Shown one piece after another: positions 47,468 to 59,623 of a stretch of 64,000 nt of DNA (position 1 is the first letter of the stretch; every line of letters begins with the position of its first letter). The DNA is from Allium sativum (taxonomy: Eukaryota > Streptophyta > Magnoliopsida > Asparagales > Amaryllidaceae). The stretch lies in contig CM060912.1 of assembly GCA_030737875.1 (NCBI GenBank), positions 463,330,310 to 463,394,309 on the forward strand. The letters are read 5' to 3'. The notes beneath the pieces were generated by a model. The model was not told the origin of the DNA and did no database searches. It saw only the letters and a list, made by a program, of their open reading frames with translations. Position numbers and translations under genes: made by a program.

Positions 47468-47820
47468 TTCGGTTTTCGTTCAGAGGAGGGGGATCCCATG
47501 TGCTGACTGGGGGTCGGAGGAGTCGCTGGTGGTAGCAAGGGGGCGGCGCCGGTCATTGGCGGTTTCCGATGGGGATTGGGCTGGGTGGTCTCGGGTTCAG
47601 TCAGAGAAAGGAGGGGGACGACGCGGAAGAAGAAGGAGAAGGAGGGGGGTTCCGATCGCCGTTGGCACCGGGGGGGGGGGGGGGGGTCGCGCTCGAGGCG
47701 GCGGCGGTATAAGGGGCGTGATCCCCCTTTTTTTTCTTTTTTTTATAATACTGAAATTGATTAGAAGGATGGGGGGCCTGAGAGTATAGAGCGGAGGGGT
47801 GAGATATTATAATATAATAT
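47468..47820 (-). promoter_or_regulatory. GC-rich leader and candidate promoter of H
   Basis: The plus strand is G-rich (long G runs near 47,670-47,687). On the minus strand an AT-rich TATA-like tract (about 47,800-47,825) and a pyrimidine patch precede the block, which ends in the donor-like AAATGTGAGTTT (near 47,453-47,464). Confidence 0.4.
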
Positions 47821-48699
47821 TTAATTATTTCAAAAAGGTACCTTTTTATTTTGACCTTGAAACGAGACCCACCGCATGTCGTCCATAGCTAATTACCCTC
47901 ATTCCGAACATAATGGGATATGTATCGTAAGCTGATTCGATCGTTTCGATCAGTTTTCGTCAAAATCAAAATATATCTCTATATATTGAATTTGAACGCA
48001 CATTTCAATTTATCGAGGCCACATACGGACTCTAAAAATTCCCAAAAATATTTTCTAGCTTCGTATTGACGATACGGTCCTAACAAAACTAATTTCGTCA
48101 AATTCTGAGCCCGTTTGAAAAATGGCCAATTTCCAGTCAATTAAATTCAACTAAAATGGTCAAAACACGTTTTACTTCGCCACGCTCACATATTGATTCA
48201 AAAAATCACGAATTTTGGAATCTAGCAATAACTTGACATCACGGATCTAACAAAAGTGGTTTCGTCAAAAACCGAGGTCGTTTGCAAAATTCCCATTTCC
48301 AAAGGCCAGAATTCCATAGCGACTATTCTGAATTTTCAACTAGACATATCTTTTGATTCCCGCTATGAAATTTCGATTTTTTGGATTCGTTGGAAAGATA
48401 TTATTAAATAGATTCTATTATTTTTGGTTTCACTAAAATCCGGTTTAATTTGCACCCGGTACATTCATTTGAAATTTGAAATTGAATTTTCAAACTACCG
48501 CGCCATTTTCAATTCCTTTTATAATTATAAATAAATATTTATATTCTAACGTCGATCTATATAAATTTATACCTTCTATTTCTATTCAAAATAAATTTCT
48601 CGTCGTTATTATTTAAAATAATTCATTTTAAATATTCAAAATTCATCAAAATTGCCAAAATAAATTTTTTAAATTGGCTCAGATTTCCGAGTTATTACA

Positions 48700-50066
48700 A
48701 ATCCACAACAAGTTCAGGTGTTACCCTAACTTCTCAACAAGAACAATATAATGGAAGGATCCCAACCGAAATGTAGTAACGGGTTTTACCTCTAACTTGA
48801 TAATTAGTAACTGGATCTAAACACTTACTTGCCTTTTTCTATCTAGTGGTCACTACTAACTCTAGCTGTGTACGGATAATTATTTCAACCAACACCCTAG
48901 GCTATTCAATGCTTATGCAATCTACGGGAACTTACTATTATTCCAAGATAATTCTCGCTATCTGCTTCATAGCCTCAAAACTTTTCCGTCTTCCCTAGGT
49001 ACTAATCCTTACCTACTCCATACTTTTCAAACATGGTTTGGCCATTTTTATTTAAATTTCCTTCCAAAAGTTAAAAATGTCAAAGCTTTATTTTCTTATG
49101 AAAACTTTCTCTTGCCAAACCATAAAAACATGTCATCTTAAAAAAATGTAAATCATTTTTTTTTCAAATCACAAAACTGGAGTAGATACGGACAACTATT
49201 TCTCAATCGAGTTTATGACTTGTTCTTACCTATAAGGTCGATTCAGTCTCTTACTACAAGGTTCCAACATCCACTCTATTCTTACTTTCTACAACTTATT
49301 TTGTCCACCCACAAAATTATCTTAAAATAATTTGTCAAAAATGCTTGTCATAAGAATAGGGATTTCAAATCTTTCTTTATTAAAAATTCTTGCATGAAAT
49401 ATAACAAAAAAACTAGTGATCAATACATGGTCTATAATATTCACCTTTTATTGAGAGAATTTTACTTTAGTCAAAATTTTTTCAAGAAATCACTATTTGC
49501 TAAATATACCCCATTTTTCTTCAAAACCCAATATGTATACTTTACATATTTAAACCAAAACTTTTAAGATTAAAACTTGGAAATACCATAAACCATTCTC
49601 CCAAAAGTTTTATAATCTCAAGTTCTTAAAAGTTAATAATGGGATTAGACTCAAAGCGGGTTTCCAATTTTCTTCTAGTCTTTCCTAGACACCCCCAAGG
49701 TCAATTCTCTCAACTATATATATTCCTAATCCATTTTTTTTTCTTTTTAACCTTTTCCAATTTATAAGGTTTTCAAGCCCACTAACCTAAAATAATAATC
49801 ATATGGGATTCACTTTCCTTCCATACAGAGTACATTGTACACTCTCCACCCAAACTTCCTAAGGGTCTCAAATTTCCATACTTATTCCGTTAGTGTACAT
49901 AACAAACATCCCATTTCTTACCCTGTTATACTCTTTCTATTTAGTGGGTTCCACTATGGATCTAGGTATATATGTATATATGTAAAACATATTTATATTT
50001 TTGAAAATACAAATATGTTCACTCACTGTTTATATAGGAATCCTAAACCTAAGCTCTGATACCAGA
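48700..50066 (-). mobile_element. Element D internal region, primer-site side
   Basis: Begins with the right AATCC duplication of H and ends beside the primer site. AT-rich, with no recognisable coding domain. Confidence 0.8.
50053..50064 (-). promoter_or_regulatory. Primer-binding site of D (tRNA-iMet)
   Basis: GCTCTGATACCA on the plus strand is the exact complement of TGGTATCAGAGC. It lies two bases from the LTR at 50,067. Confidence 0.95.
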
Positions 50067-53000
50067 TGTGACTACTCCAATTTCGACAGACCGAATTTTT
50101 TTCAAAATTCCAATCTATTGAAACTCAGATTGGTTTGCTCTGGTATCCTGCAGAAAAGTAAGAGACATAAAACTTGTCAGAGCTCAGAAATTATCTCCTA
50201 ACAGAATGGATAAAATATAATATAATCAAAATATAGCCTTACCGTATTAATAATACTGCCTAACCAGTATCCAAGGCTATCATGTCCCTGCCACAAATCT
50301 AACCTGCAAGTATGTTATGAGGAGGGGGTCAGAACACAAGTTCTGGTGACTGGATTTAAACTATACACTTTGGATAATCCTACATATAATATTCAATTAT
50401 ATTTTCTTATCTATTATGTTACGTGGGTTAACAGCGCTCAAGGCTTACACGCATGTTGCACCCATTTACTTCCCAGTGGATTAACCAAATACAGTATATG
50501 TGTAGCTACCCCCAATATCGGGGTACACCCCATGGTACCCCACTCGCACGGTCTCCACCGTAATGCCATCAAAATGCTCGTAGTCCCTCATCTTATGCTG
50601 GAGTCACGTATGGATATCCATATAACAATGTTACGATCAGCATATATCTTCCATCACTATGCTACGTAAGTGTGCGGACTACCACCCATATCGAATCAGA
50701 TCTCATACCAAAGTAATGCCCTCAAGTCTACGATACATCACCTAGAGCAGATATGCATGTATCTAGATTGTCGCTCGTACATACTGTTAATTGTAGCTTG
50801 ATGTCTCAATCGCACGTCCTCTAATTTAAACTGAGTTTCGTAGCAGGAGATACAAGAAACTCGGAACTCGATCGGGTGATTTTCCATATTTATATAGGCT
50901 CGTCTTTAAAGAGCCTCTATATACAGATATACCTAGGGTTTGTTTTCACGGTGGCTATGGCCCCACCTCGGCCCCTCCCTCAACTAGTAAAGACTACAAG
51001 AGCTAAGCGACTGCCCCTACGCAAACAATCTAAACATCCATTTGGCGTCTCCCCTCAACCCCTTACCCCAATAGTGAAGGGTGAATGGTATCTTGGGTTT
51101 AGCTCTAGTCTTTTCGCATCCCACTGGCTGTCGATGACGGGTATCCAACGATCTACTATCCTTGTTGGTCGTGACCCTCTACCTCCCCGTTGAGGCAACC
51201 GCCGAATCATCCTGGTGTCACCGCGTCACAACATTCTGACTGCATAGCTACTTCTGCAGTCAAAGCCCACCCACCTATTAGTTACGTGCAGACCCATCCT
51301 CTGCGAGCACAGCCTAAGACATCTGTCACCGCACAGTGGACTACTAGGAGCACCTTACGTACCTCAGGAACCCGCGTGCTTCTTCTTCCAGTCCTTTGGA
51401 GGTGTCAGAACAATCAGATGAATGTGCACTCCCCTCATGCCTTATAACACCTCGATGATTGACATCGTTGGATTATTCACCCTCAAACGTACGAACTGGT
51501 CCAAGCGTCTCACTTTAGTATGTTCTTAAACCCTATGTCTAAACATTCTTTTACGCACTTGCTTTCCCTTACCAAGTTTCCTTTTAACTTGGTTATTCTC
51601 ATTTACATTGAATTCTTATTCAAATTACCAAGTTTCTCTTGCTTATTAATTTCAGTTATAACTTAACCCATTTAAGTTTATTAATTAGCCCACAACATGT
51701 TATTCTCCAGATTATGGCCCAAGGTCGGTAATCCACAATCTCTTTTATATTCTTATTTGATTTCAAGGTCACAATAACATGTTATACTTAATATGTTATT
51801 AAGTATCTCTTTGTTCACATGTTTTCCAATTAACATGTCACTTACCATTTATGATTAAATATAACTTATTTCATTTTATAAGTTTTCCTCATCCTTTCTC
51901 ATTTAATCATAATTCCACTTTACATCGTCAATACAACTTATCTTTTTTTACTTATTAACTTAGTTCTATTAACTAAGGCCCATTAATAAGTTTCTCTACC
52001 CATTTATTATAACCTATGTTAAAATTTCCCTTGTCCCTAGGGCAAGTCTGAACATGTTATTCTTATCAGCAAGTTTCAAACTTCCTAGTTTACGGATTAC
52101 TTAATTTATAATTAAGTACAATATATTTTCCCCCTTTCCTTAACTAGTTTTAGGTTTTCCCTTTTTCTAATTACTTAATTTACAATTAAGTGTCCCTTAA
52201 CTCAATCCCTTACTAGTTTATTATAACCTAAGTTATAATATTTCTTTGTCCGTAGGACAAGTCTATCTATTATACAACATTTTCAATAATGTTATTTATT
52301 ATAATAGGTTATTATCATTCCCCTTTTAAACATTTTACTGTTGTAAACCATTATTCTTCATTCACTGTAATATATATTCCTTATTATATTAAGGAAAACA
52401 CTTCATGTACCTTATCAGTTTGATAGAAGAAATCATTGATTTATTTTCATTACGTATTCCCATCTAAATCCGTGGTAGCAAGTAATTTCTTTACTTTTCT
52501 TTATTTACTGTAGCTTACTTGCAACAACGTTCTCAGAAATAGGTCATTTAGGGAAATATATCACTTTTCCTTCTCATCACACTAACTCAGTTCATTACAT
52601 CCCTTCCTTTCTTATTTTCTGAGTTAGACACTTAGTTACCATCATTGCCATTTATTTATATCTTGTTATATACATATATTTATATATATAAAAACACTAG
52701 ACCTCTCACATTAGGTTCAACATTAGTAGCTGCTGGATAGGTCGATCGGGTCCGGTCAGACTTCCGCCACTAATGCAACTTAACCTTGTGCCATAAGCGC
52801 AGTTACAATTTCTAATTGTAATCCTAGGCATATTCATCTTCATTCAATCATTTATGTTCCTATCAAATTGTGCTCCCAAAATAAAGTCTCAAAACATAAT
52901 ATATGATATGTTCCAAAATCCTATTACAAATTATGCCCTATATCCCAATATGTGTAGCATGTCTTTCTACAGGTAATTAACTTTATTTAAAATAAAGTGT

Positions 53001-53987
53001 ACTTCTCCAATAATGTATCATTTACCCTCAATTATCCCAATTGACAAGTTCATAAAATAGATCTTTACAACAGTATTCATGTACATCTCAACATATTAAC
53101 TAATTGAAATATTATCCATTTTAGCGCAATAATTCATTTCATCAAATTAAATATTCCAATATGTTCATTGTGTATGTTAATGGGGAATGGAAAATGATAA
53201 ATATACTATCATTCAAAAAGTATGTTTTAAACCCACTCACCTAAAAGCCTTCCATATCTTGAATCTGATCCAGACTTATTCTTCCATGGTTTTTCCCTTC
53301 TAATTTGATTTGAAACCTAACGACCATGGGTTTATTATTTTCATGAAAAGAGAAGGGAAAGAGAAATAATTTAAATAGATTGGTCTTAGAAGTTTATCTT
53401 GCTTTCATGATTCAATAATCTTTTTATTAATGTTGATTCTCTCTTCCAGATCTGGATTCATAATTTTCCTAGGTAATATTTTAATTTTCAGAATAGATTT
53501 GAGAAGAGTAAGTGTAATGACAGAGCTCCAGCGTAGCTACCGAATTATGAGATTTAGGGTTAGGTCTAGGGTCTTATTTATAGGAGTATTGGAGCAACAA
53601 TAATCCTCATATTGGGCCAAAAGCCATCAGAATCGTCCATGTCAGGGAAGAAGTTTCCAGATCCGCGGGTGGGTCGACCCTAGGTCAACCCCCAACGGTC
53701 TAAATTCCCTCCAGATTTTCGCTCTCGTGAATTTTGATTTTCGAACTGATTTTTGAATTTTATGGATATATTTATTTGATATATATATACATATAAGCTC
53801 CTTATATGTATACAAACTTCTAATGCTTATAACTTCTTCATACGGTGTCCGTTTTACACAAAGCAGGTGTTATCTTAACCAGAATTTTGAGACAGATGTA
53901 ATTGCACAGTCTGTTTACTTAATTCTGAATATTTAATTAAGTTATCCTTATTTTATTATCTTAAGTTAAAAAAAAAGGGGTTTTACA
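50067..53987 (-). mobile_element. Element D, 5' LTR (minus strand, 3,921 bp)
   Basis: Partner of 37,772-41,733. On the minus strand it starts TGTAAAACCCC. It has a TCGACC block (53,677-53,693), TATAAATA on the minus strand at about 53,575-53,582 followed by AAGACCCTAGACC, and one CCCGGA stem-loop. Small indels and many substitutions separate it from the 3' LTR. Confidence 0.92.
52721..52775 (-). ncRNA. CCCGGA stem-loop, D 5' LTR (candidate structured RNA)
   Basis: Same 10-bp stem as the 3' LTR copy with one change. On D's sense strand that change makes a G-U wobble (CATTAGTGGC with GCTACTAATG); on the other strand it would be an A-C mismatch. This favours pairing in the sense transcript. Confidence 0.6.
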
Positions 53988-54158
53988 AACAGCAAATGCA
54001 TAACGTTATGCAAACACAATACATTTTCAAAGTCGAGCAACTCGTATACATGCAAAAATATATGAATATGGTGCAGAAGCTAAAGTGTGCATAAAACAGT
54101 TTTGGGCAACAACTTTTAAAGAGAAACCTTCAAACCTCAAGTGTCTAAGTTATATTTT
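53988..54158. other. Unassigned flank right of D
   Basis: AT-rich DNA that continues the stretch left of D. No gene or repeat recognised. Confidence 0.5.
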
Positions 54159-54166
54159 GTCAAGAA
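54159..54166. repeat. TSD GTCAAGAA (left)
   Basis: Its right copy is at 54,687-54,694. Confidence 0.88.
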
Positions 54167-54686
54167 CTGTACAGTTAAAGCGCTCAGCGGTTCTATAGCG
54201 GTAGAGGTGTGAAAAACTGTAGCTGGGATAAAGCGGGGAAATAGAGTGAATATAGCGGAGGTGCAAAAATGTTAATTGGATGTAAAACTATATAAATAAA
54301 ATTAATTAATTATCATTCTCGCATCATTTGTGTAGAAAAAAAGAATACTAATTAATATTATCTAACAATAATATAGAATAACATGGTTATGCACATTAGA
54401 TTTGAGGATTATTACAGATTTATTTCTTATATAAGACACTTATCACTTAAAATTAACTCTTTAAATTAGATTTTATTAATTTATTTTAAAAGAGAACCAA
54501 TCAAATCATCCTTTCTATATTGATATTGCTAAAGCGGATGCAAAATAGTGTTGATTTAGCGGGTGCAGCGGAAAATAGTAGGGCTTTAAGTGGAGCTGCT
54601 GTTCATCAAGGATAAATTGAAACAACGTAGTAGCCGGAGTGCTCTACGGGGTATAGCGGTGATTTTGCGGGGCTTTAACTGCATAG
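54167..54686. mobile_element. hAT-like MITE (520 bp)
   Basis: The left end CTGTACAGTTAAAGC matches the reverse complement of the right end (CTATGCAGTTAAAGC) at 13 of 15 bases. Subterminal AGCGG/CCGCT motifs recur on both sides. The perfect 8-bp duplication GTCAAGAA is the hAT-type length. No coding capacity; it would depend on an hAT transposase. Confidence 0.85.
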
Positions 54687-54694
54687 GTCAAGAA
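54687..54694. repeat. TSD GTCAAGAA (right)
   Basis: Matches 54,159-54,166. Confidence 0.88.
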
Positions 54695-55099
54695 TAATAC
54701 TACACAACAAGCAAGAAACAAGAGTAATGAATGCAAGAACACACAAGCCTAAAGTGAAACAAGCAAATGTACATGACATCACAGAACTCAAAACAGTTCA
54801 TGTATACAAATGTGTCATGTACATGATCTGGTCATGAAGTCATACACAAGTTCATATATATATATATAAGTTTTTGTATATATATACATATAGTTCAGGG
54901 AGATTTTCATATCAGCTCCAAATGAAACATGCAATAGTACAGTCTCAAGAAATGGGGAGTGTACAATCATATATACATGCACATAGAAAATTGATATGGA
55001 AAAGGAAGCATGCCAGTCACAAGTTCAAAGCAAGCTCAGTTATTACACAGTGTCATGTCAACATATAGAAGTGCAACTGAAATTATATATATGTGTGTG
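54695..55099. other. Unassigned flank left of E
   Basis: AT-rich sequence with ACATGTAC-type words and TA/TG runs (54,852-54,868 and 55,083-55,099). No gene is recognised; the small frame at 54,874-55,068 resembles no family I know. Confidence 0.5.
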
Positions 55100-55380
55100 T
55101 GTAACACCCCATAATTTTAAAAGACGCTATAATTATAAATTAAAGAATACTTAATTAAATATTGAGAATTAAGTAAAACAGACTACGCAATTGTGTTTGT
55201 CTCGGAATTCTGCTAAAGATAGACTCCATGTTTGTGTATAACGAACATCATATGAAGAAGTTATTAAGCCTAGAAGTTTGTATATGCACATGAGAATTAT
55301 ATATATACAAAACAATTCAAAACAGTTCCAAATAATTCAAAATCAGAAATGTGAGGGTGAGCGGGAGTTCGGCCCGTTAG

Positions 55381-55476
55381 GGTCGACCTCGGTCCCCATG
55401 GGTGTCGACCTATGGGTCGACCCCCAACGGGGGTGTCGACCCCTCTGTCGATACACTAATGGGGGGTCAACCCCAA
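55381..55476. promoter_or_regulatory. GTCGAC cluster in U3 of E
   Basis: Several GTCGACC motifs, including GTCGACCCCCAACGG, about 280-375 bp from the LTR start and 70-165 bp upstream of the TATA box. D has the closely similar TTCGACCCCCAACGG. Confidence 0.5.
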
Positions 55477-55545
55477 TTCGGATCTGGGAAAATTCTTGTT
55501 CCTGAACATGGACTGGATTCTTTGCTTGGTTCACTGGCTTTAGGC

Positions 55546-55553
55546 TATATATA
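55546..55553 (+). promoter_or_regulatory. TATA box of LTR E
   Basis: TATATATA about 446 bp into the LTR, the only strong TATA-like word between the GTCGAC block and the pyrimidine-bounded leader. Confidence 0.55.
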
Positions 55554-56267
55554 GGATCTCATTCCCATTATTTTATTCATCTAAATCAATGGTGACAACG
55601 AGGTGCTGCCCCAACTCAGTTTGATCTAGCATATTCTTCTTCAAACAACAAGTTATACGAATTCAGAGATCTGTGCTACATCACCTACGATTAATTCTCT
55701 ATTATTTAGATCTAATCACAGTGAGTTTATTTTATTTTTAGATATAAACGTTTAAAAGTTATCTTGACATGTTTATGAATTGGATCTAAGCCTATGCCTA
55801 TAAATAATTTGAATCATATCAGATCTACCATTATTTGTACACCAGATCTATAATTCTCATATGCCCAATTCTGTCATTTTATGCCTATCTTGATAAATTT
55901 TATCTTCATATGCATGTTTAATAATTATGCTTATTCTTGTTCTCTTCCCTTTCTCCTTCTCTTTTTATTTTATTTTATAGCCAGGCTACCTTCGAGCCTA
56001 GGCATACTGTTGAAATATGCAAACGCGCAAAATTAGGTACGATGGGGAATGAAAAAATTGGGGCATACCTTGTATTGGGATTATTGGCTCATAAAGTGTA
56101 TTGTAACTTGTTTTTGGAATTTTGGGCTTAACTTGTATTGGGATTTTAGGCATAACTTGTTTTGGGATTTTGAGGCATAACTTGTAACGAACATGAACAA
56201 TTGGTTAAGAACGAATATGCCTAAAAACTACAGCAATTAGAAACTGTAACCACACTTAGACACGAGG

Positions 56268-56339
56268 TTAGTTACACTTGTGGTAGAAGTCTGCCCGGAA
56301 CCACCCGGCAAATCCAATGACCATAAGTGGTTAATCTAA
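56268..56339 (+). ncRNA. CCCGGA stem-loop, E copy 1 (candidate structured RNA)
   Basis: Upper stem CACTTGTGGT (56,275-56,284) / ACCATAAGTG (56,320-56,329): ten pairs including one G-U in the sense strand. Lower stem TTAG (56,268-56,271) / CTAA (56,336-56,339). Loop has CTGCCCGGAACCACCCGGC. Followed by TGTGAGGGGTC. Confidence 0.6.
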
Positions 56340-56389
56340 TGTGAGGGGTCGAGTGCATAAATATACAAGTAACGGTGCTAAAAACGATG

Positions 56390-56462
56390 TTAAGCCCGAC
56401 TTGTTGTAGAAGTCTGCCCGGAACCGCCCGGCATAACCAGCATCCACAAGCAGTAGACTTAA
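56390..56462 (+). ncRNA. CCCGGA stem-loop, E copy 2 (candidate structured RNA)
   Basis: Lower stem TTAAG (56,390-56,394) / CTTAA (56,458-56,462). Upper stem CTTGT (56,400-56,404) / ACAAG (56,446-56,450), then a mismatch and one more pair, so weaker than copy 1. Loop has CTGCCCGGAACCGCCCGGC. Followed by TGTGGGAGGTC. Confidence 0.5.
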
Positions 56463-57804
56463 TGTGGGAGGTCTAGTCCATTAACAACCATAAATGGATG
56501 ACTTGTTAATTTGTAGTGCTTAACCTGTTTAAATCTATGGGGGGGGGGTTACTTGAACCTATTAAATTGATTAGGATTTAAGTAAACTTGTTTGAATCAT
56601 GCGGATTAAGTTAATCTACTTAAATATATGGGGGAGGGTTATGCAACCTTGTTAAACTGTTAGGCATAACCTGTTAAAACCCTAGTAGTGGGGATGCAAG
56701 CCTATGAGGGAAGCTTGTATCATCTGTTGTGTGGGATCCGTTTCAGTCAGTAACCAATCTAGGTATCGAATGAGTACTCCGAACTAGGTCGGGGCATGCT
56801 TACTGAGCTGATTATAAGAGGTCACTCGAGTGAAGGGTGTTGACGGCGCGTTCCATCGGGATCATGTTCGTGCATGGGACTGCTTGCTCGAGAAGATAAG
56901 ACGCTGTGACATCAGTAGATATAGCTGTGCATCTTGGAAATAACGGAGTTGCCACTTTAGGAAGTGATACATCCTGCCGTGGGGCCAGCACGACTATCTA
57001 CGGAGTAGGGAGCCGATTGATTGGGGTAGTAATTAGGGTACACCTAGTCTTTCTTGTTGGGGATTCTGTTATTCTTGTTGGGTGTAATACCTGTTATTCC
57101 TATGGGGCTACCTGTTATTCTTGTTGGGGTAAAACTTGTTCCTAGAAGTACACCTAAGTCTACCATCTAGTTCTAGTGGGGATCATCTTATTCTCGTTAT
57201 TCTAGTATTCGTGCAGAGAAAAATACTCGAGAAGCGCAATATATTCTGTTCTATCTATCCTGCTTATCCTGTCATACCTGCCTTGTATATAGTTATTTCT
57301 TTCATTCAATTTATATGCCTGTCATTATGCTTTTACTTATTTATATGCTAAAAGTAACTGGACTTGCCAGACTTTATATCTGACCTATTTTGTTTCCTTT
57401 TCTCTCTCTTTCGTTCCCCCCATGTTCTCAGGGTAGGAATACTCAAGCTTGATCAGGATTCTTCTTTCATTCTGTTTGGAATGGCTTAGATGTACTGCTT
57501 AATTTCCTGTCTTCTCTACTATGGCTATGTTTTGGGGATTATGATCTTTTTATGTATTATTGCACTCTGATGATGATTTTGGTACAAGACAGAATTTTAT
57601 GTTGATATAATGAGTTTCCAATAATTCAGACTTATTATGTAATTGGGTTTGGACCACGAATCTTTTCTATTTAATAAAGTTTTAATTCTGCTGTAATCTT
57701 ATATCTCTCTTGTAATGTTTCTGTTTTTGTTTACCTATAAAGCTTCACAAAACTTAATTCATTCTGATAAAGAGTGACATTAACGGACGTGGGGTGTCAT
57801 ATTA

Positions 57805-57816
57805 TGGTAACAGAGC
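57805..57816 (+). promoter_or_regulatory. Primer-binding site of E (one mismatch)
   Basis: TGGTAACAGAGC differs at one base from the initiator-Met-tRNA complement seen in A, C and D. Confidence 0.8.
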
Positions 57817-57979
57817 TGAAGGTTACAAGATCGGATAAAAGACTCTGAAAATTGTTTTCAAAAGGGTTTTAAAAGAAATCATTTTACAAAGAAAACTCTT
57901 TTTTTAAAAACGTATTCCCCAAAGCCATATAAATTATCTCTCGATTCTCTGTTGAATCCTTCTTCCTTTTCATTTCAGC

Positions 57980-58798
57980 ATGTTTGGCGAACCGAATATT
58001 CCTGAGGGCGTACAGATACCAGCCTGGTTCTGTAGGTATTTGGAGGCTACGACACCTACCGGAGGCCAAGCATACGCCCCTCCCCCAGTTGTAGCCTCTA
58101 TTCCTCCTCCTCCCCCTCCGCAAGCAGATAATTTCTCCAAGATATGTAAGGATTTCTGCACTATGGGAAGAAAGAACGACAAAGCTAGAGATAAGAGGAA
58201 ATGTCATAATTGCGAGCGCGAGGGTCATTTGGTCAAAGAATGCAAAAGAAAGAAGAATGCTCATTTCCATTGTGGAGAGGTCGGTCAATATTCTAGGGAG
58301 TGCCCGAAGAAGCAAGGAGATAGCCAAGAGGCAGAGTCTTCTGGAGGGCAGGTGCATGCTCTCGTGGCCAGTGTATGGGATAGAGGTAAGAAAACTTATG
58401 TTGAAGGTTTGATTTCTCTTTTCAATTATCCAGCTAGAACTCTTTTTGATTCTGGTGCTTCGCATTCTTGTATATCTGATTCTATGGTTGAATCTCTGCA
58501 CCTTAGTACTAGTATGGTTTTGGATCCCACTGTTGTCTCAAATCCCAATGGTGGTACGGCTCATTTGTCTATGATTTGTCGATATTTGAGAATATCTGTG
58601 CTAGGCATCAAGTTTGAGTGCAATGCATATGTGCTTGGTTTTATGGGCTATGGTTTGATTCTAGGGATGGATTGGCTAGCCATGTATGGTGCCATTCTGG
58701 ATTGTGATAGGTGGGTCGTTAGACTTTTGACTTGCCATGGGTGGACCCTCGAGATTTCTTGTGGCCCTAAAGGGTCTGTCATGCTTAGTTTCCTATAA
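57980..58798 (+). pseudogene. gag-protease segment of E (gag internally shortened)
   Basis: An open frame of 272 codons. After about 60 residues with a proline run come two zinc-knuckle motifs: CHNCEREGHLVKEC (about residues 75-88), and a second whose first cysteine is replaced (residues about 94-110, starting AHFHCGEVGQYSREC). The retropepsin-type protease follows, with its active-site DSGASHS (about residues 155-161) and the flap/core block ILGMDWL (about 230-236). Gag would form particles and bind RNA; the protease would cut the polyprotein. The capsid region of several hundred residues normally present before the knuckles is missing. A stop at 58,796-58,798 separates it from the reverse transcriptase. 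The start is the first methionine in frame after the primer site. Confidence 0.85.
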
Positions 58799-59623
58799 TC
58801 GCTTGATGCATCTATCGATGATCTACGATCTGTACTTGTTGTCTGTGAGTATCCTGATGTTTTTTAGGAGGTTCGGGGCTTAACTCCGAGGCGCGAGATT
58901 GATTTCCGTATATACTTGGTGGACAATGCAAAGCTGGTTGCATTGCCTATGCGCCATATGGCTCCAAGGCAAAGGAGGGAGCTTAGCAAGTAAGCAGGGA
59001 AGATACTTGAGAAAGGTTTTATTAGGCGAAGCATATCTGAATGGGGTGCTCCAGTAGTATTTGCCACTAAGGCGGATGGTTCGCTTCGATTATGTATGGA
59101 TTATATAGAGTTGGATAAACTCACGAAGAAAAATAGGCACCCACTTCTGAGGATAGATGATCTGTTTTGACCAGCTTGTTGGTGCATCTGTTTTCTCTCA
59201 ATTAGAATTGGCCACATGATTTCATCAAATGAGGGTGGTCGAGGATAGTATAGGCAAGATCGCTTTTCGAACTCCAGATGATTTCTTCGAGTGGCTCGTC
59301 ATGCCTTTTGAGTTGATGAATGCACCCGCCTATTTTGTTGATCTGATGAGTAGCGTGTTTCGGGAATTTCTAAATAAGTTCGTTGTGGTTTTTGTTGATG
59401 ACATCTTGGTTTTCTTGAAGAGCGAGGAAGAGCATGCCCTACATTTAAGGGAGGTTTTGAAAACTCTCCTGCGCACCAGTTGAAAGAGAAATTCTCCAAA
59501 TGTCATTTTTGGAGTAAGGAAGTGAGATTTCTAGGGCATGTGGTCTCTAAAGATGGGATAGCAGTAGATCCCGCGAAGGTAGTTGCAGTTCAAGATTGGC
59601 AGATTCCAAAGAATGCAACATAG
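58799..59623 (+). pseudogene. Reverse transcriptase segment of E (broken)
   Basis: Similarity continues in the gag-protease frame after the stop. There is a linker, then the N-terminal RT block with [20 protein letters not shown], broken by stops near 58,865 and 58,993. A one-base insertion near 59,165 shifts the frame. The next part (59,229-59,483) has MPFELMNAPA and the catalytic FVDD (about 59,391-59,402), with the two aspartates kept. Another frameshift near 59,475 and a stop at 59,621-59,623 follow. The intact enzyme would copy the element RNA into DNA in cytoplasmic particles. The FVDD form rather than YVDD is an allowed variant in plant Ty3/gypsy elements. Confidence 0.9.

Larger units (their letters stand above)
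42609..48699 (-). mobile_element. Giant solo LTR H (minus strand, 6,091 bp)
   Basis: On the minus strand it starts TGTAATAACTCGG at 48,699 and ends ...GGTCGTTACA at 42,609, with a perfect 5-bp duplication. It is collinear with the LTRs of A and C: U3, GC-rich leader (47,468-47,800), AT palindromes (46,780-47,400), minisatellite, antisense ORF, hairpin array and conserved tail. There is no primer site or polypurine tract. It is a single LTR left by LTR-LTR recombination. Confidence 0.93.
55100..57799 (+). mobile_element. Element E, 5' LTR (2,700 bp, Tekay-like)
   Basis: It starts TGTAACACCCC and ends GGGGTGTCA, five bases before the primer site. U3 has a GTCGAC block (55,381-55,476) and TATATATA at 55,546-55,553. 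A donor-like GTGAGT (55,721) and a strong pyrimidine tract ending TATAG (55,980) outline a possible 260-bp leader intron. Two CCCGGA stem-loops lie at 56,268-56,339 and 56,390-56,462. A polyadenylation-like AATAAAG lies near 57,674. Small frames in it are not genes. Confidence 0.9.

Noticed and set aside
47529..47789. Arginine/glycine-rich ORFs in the G-rich stretch
   Set aside because: Composition effect in the leader of solo LTR H; no start context or conservation in the other giant LTRs.
53988..55099. Host gene in the flank between D and E
   Set aside because: Only short frames without recognisable domains; half the interval is a MITE.
57884..58501. 205-codon minus-strand ORF
   Set aside because: Shadow of the gag-protease frame on the opposite strand.
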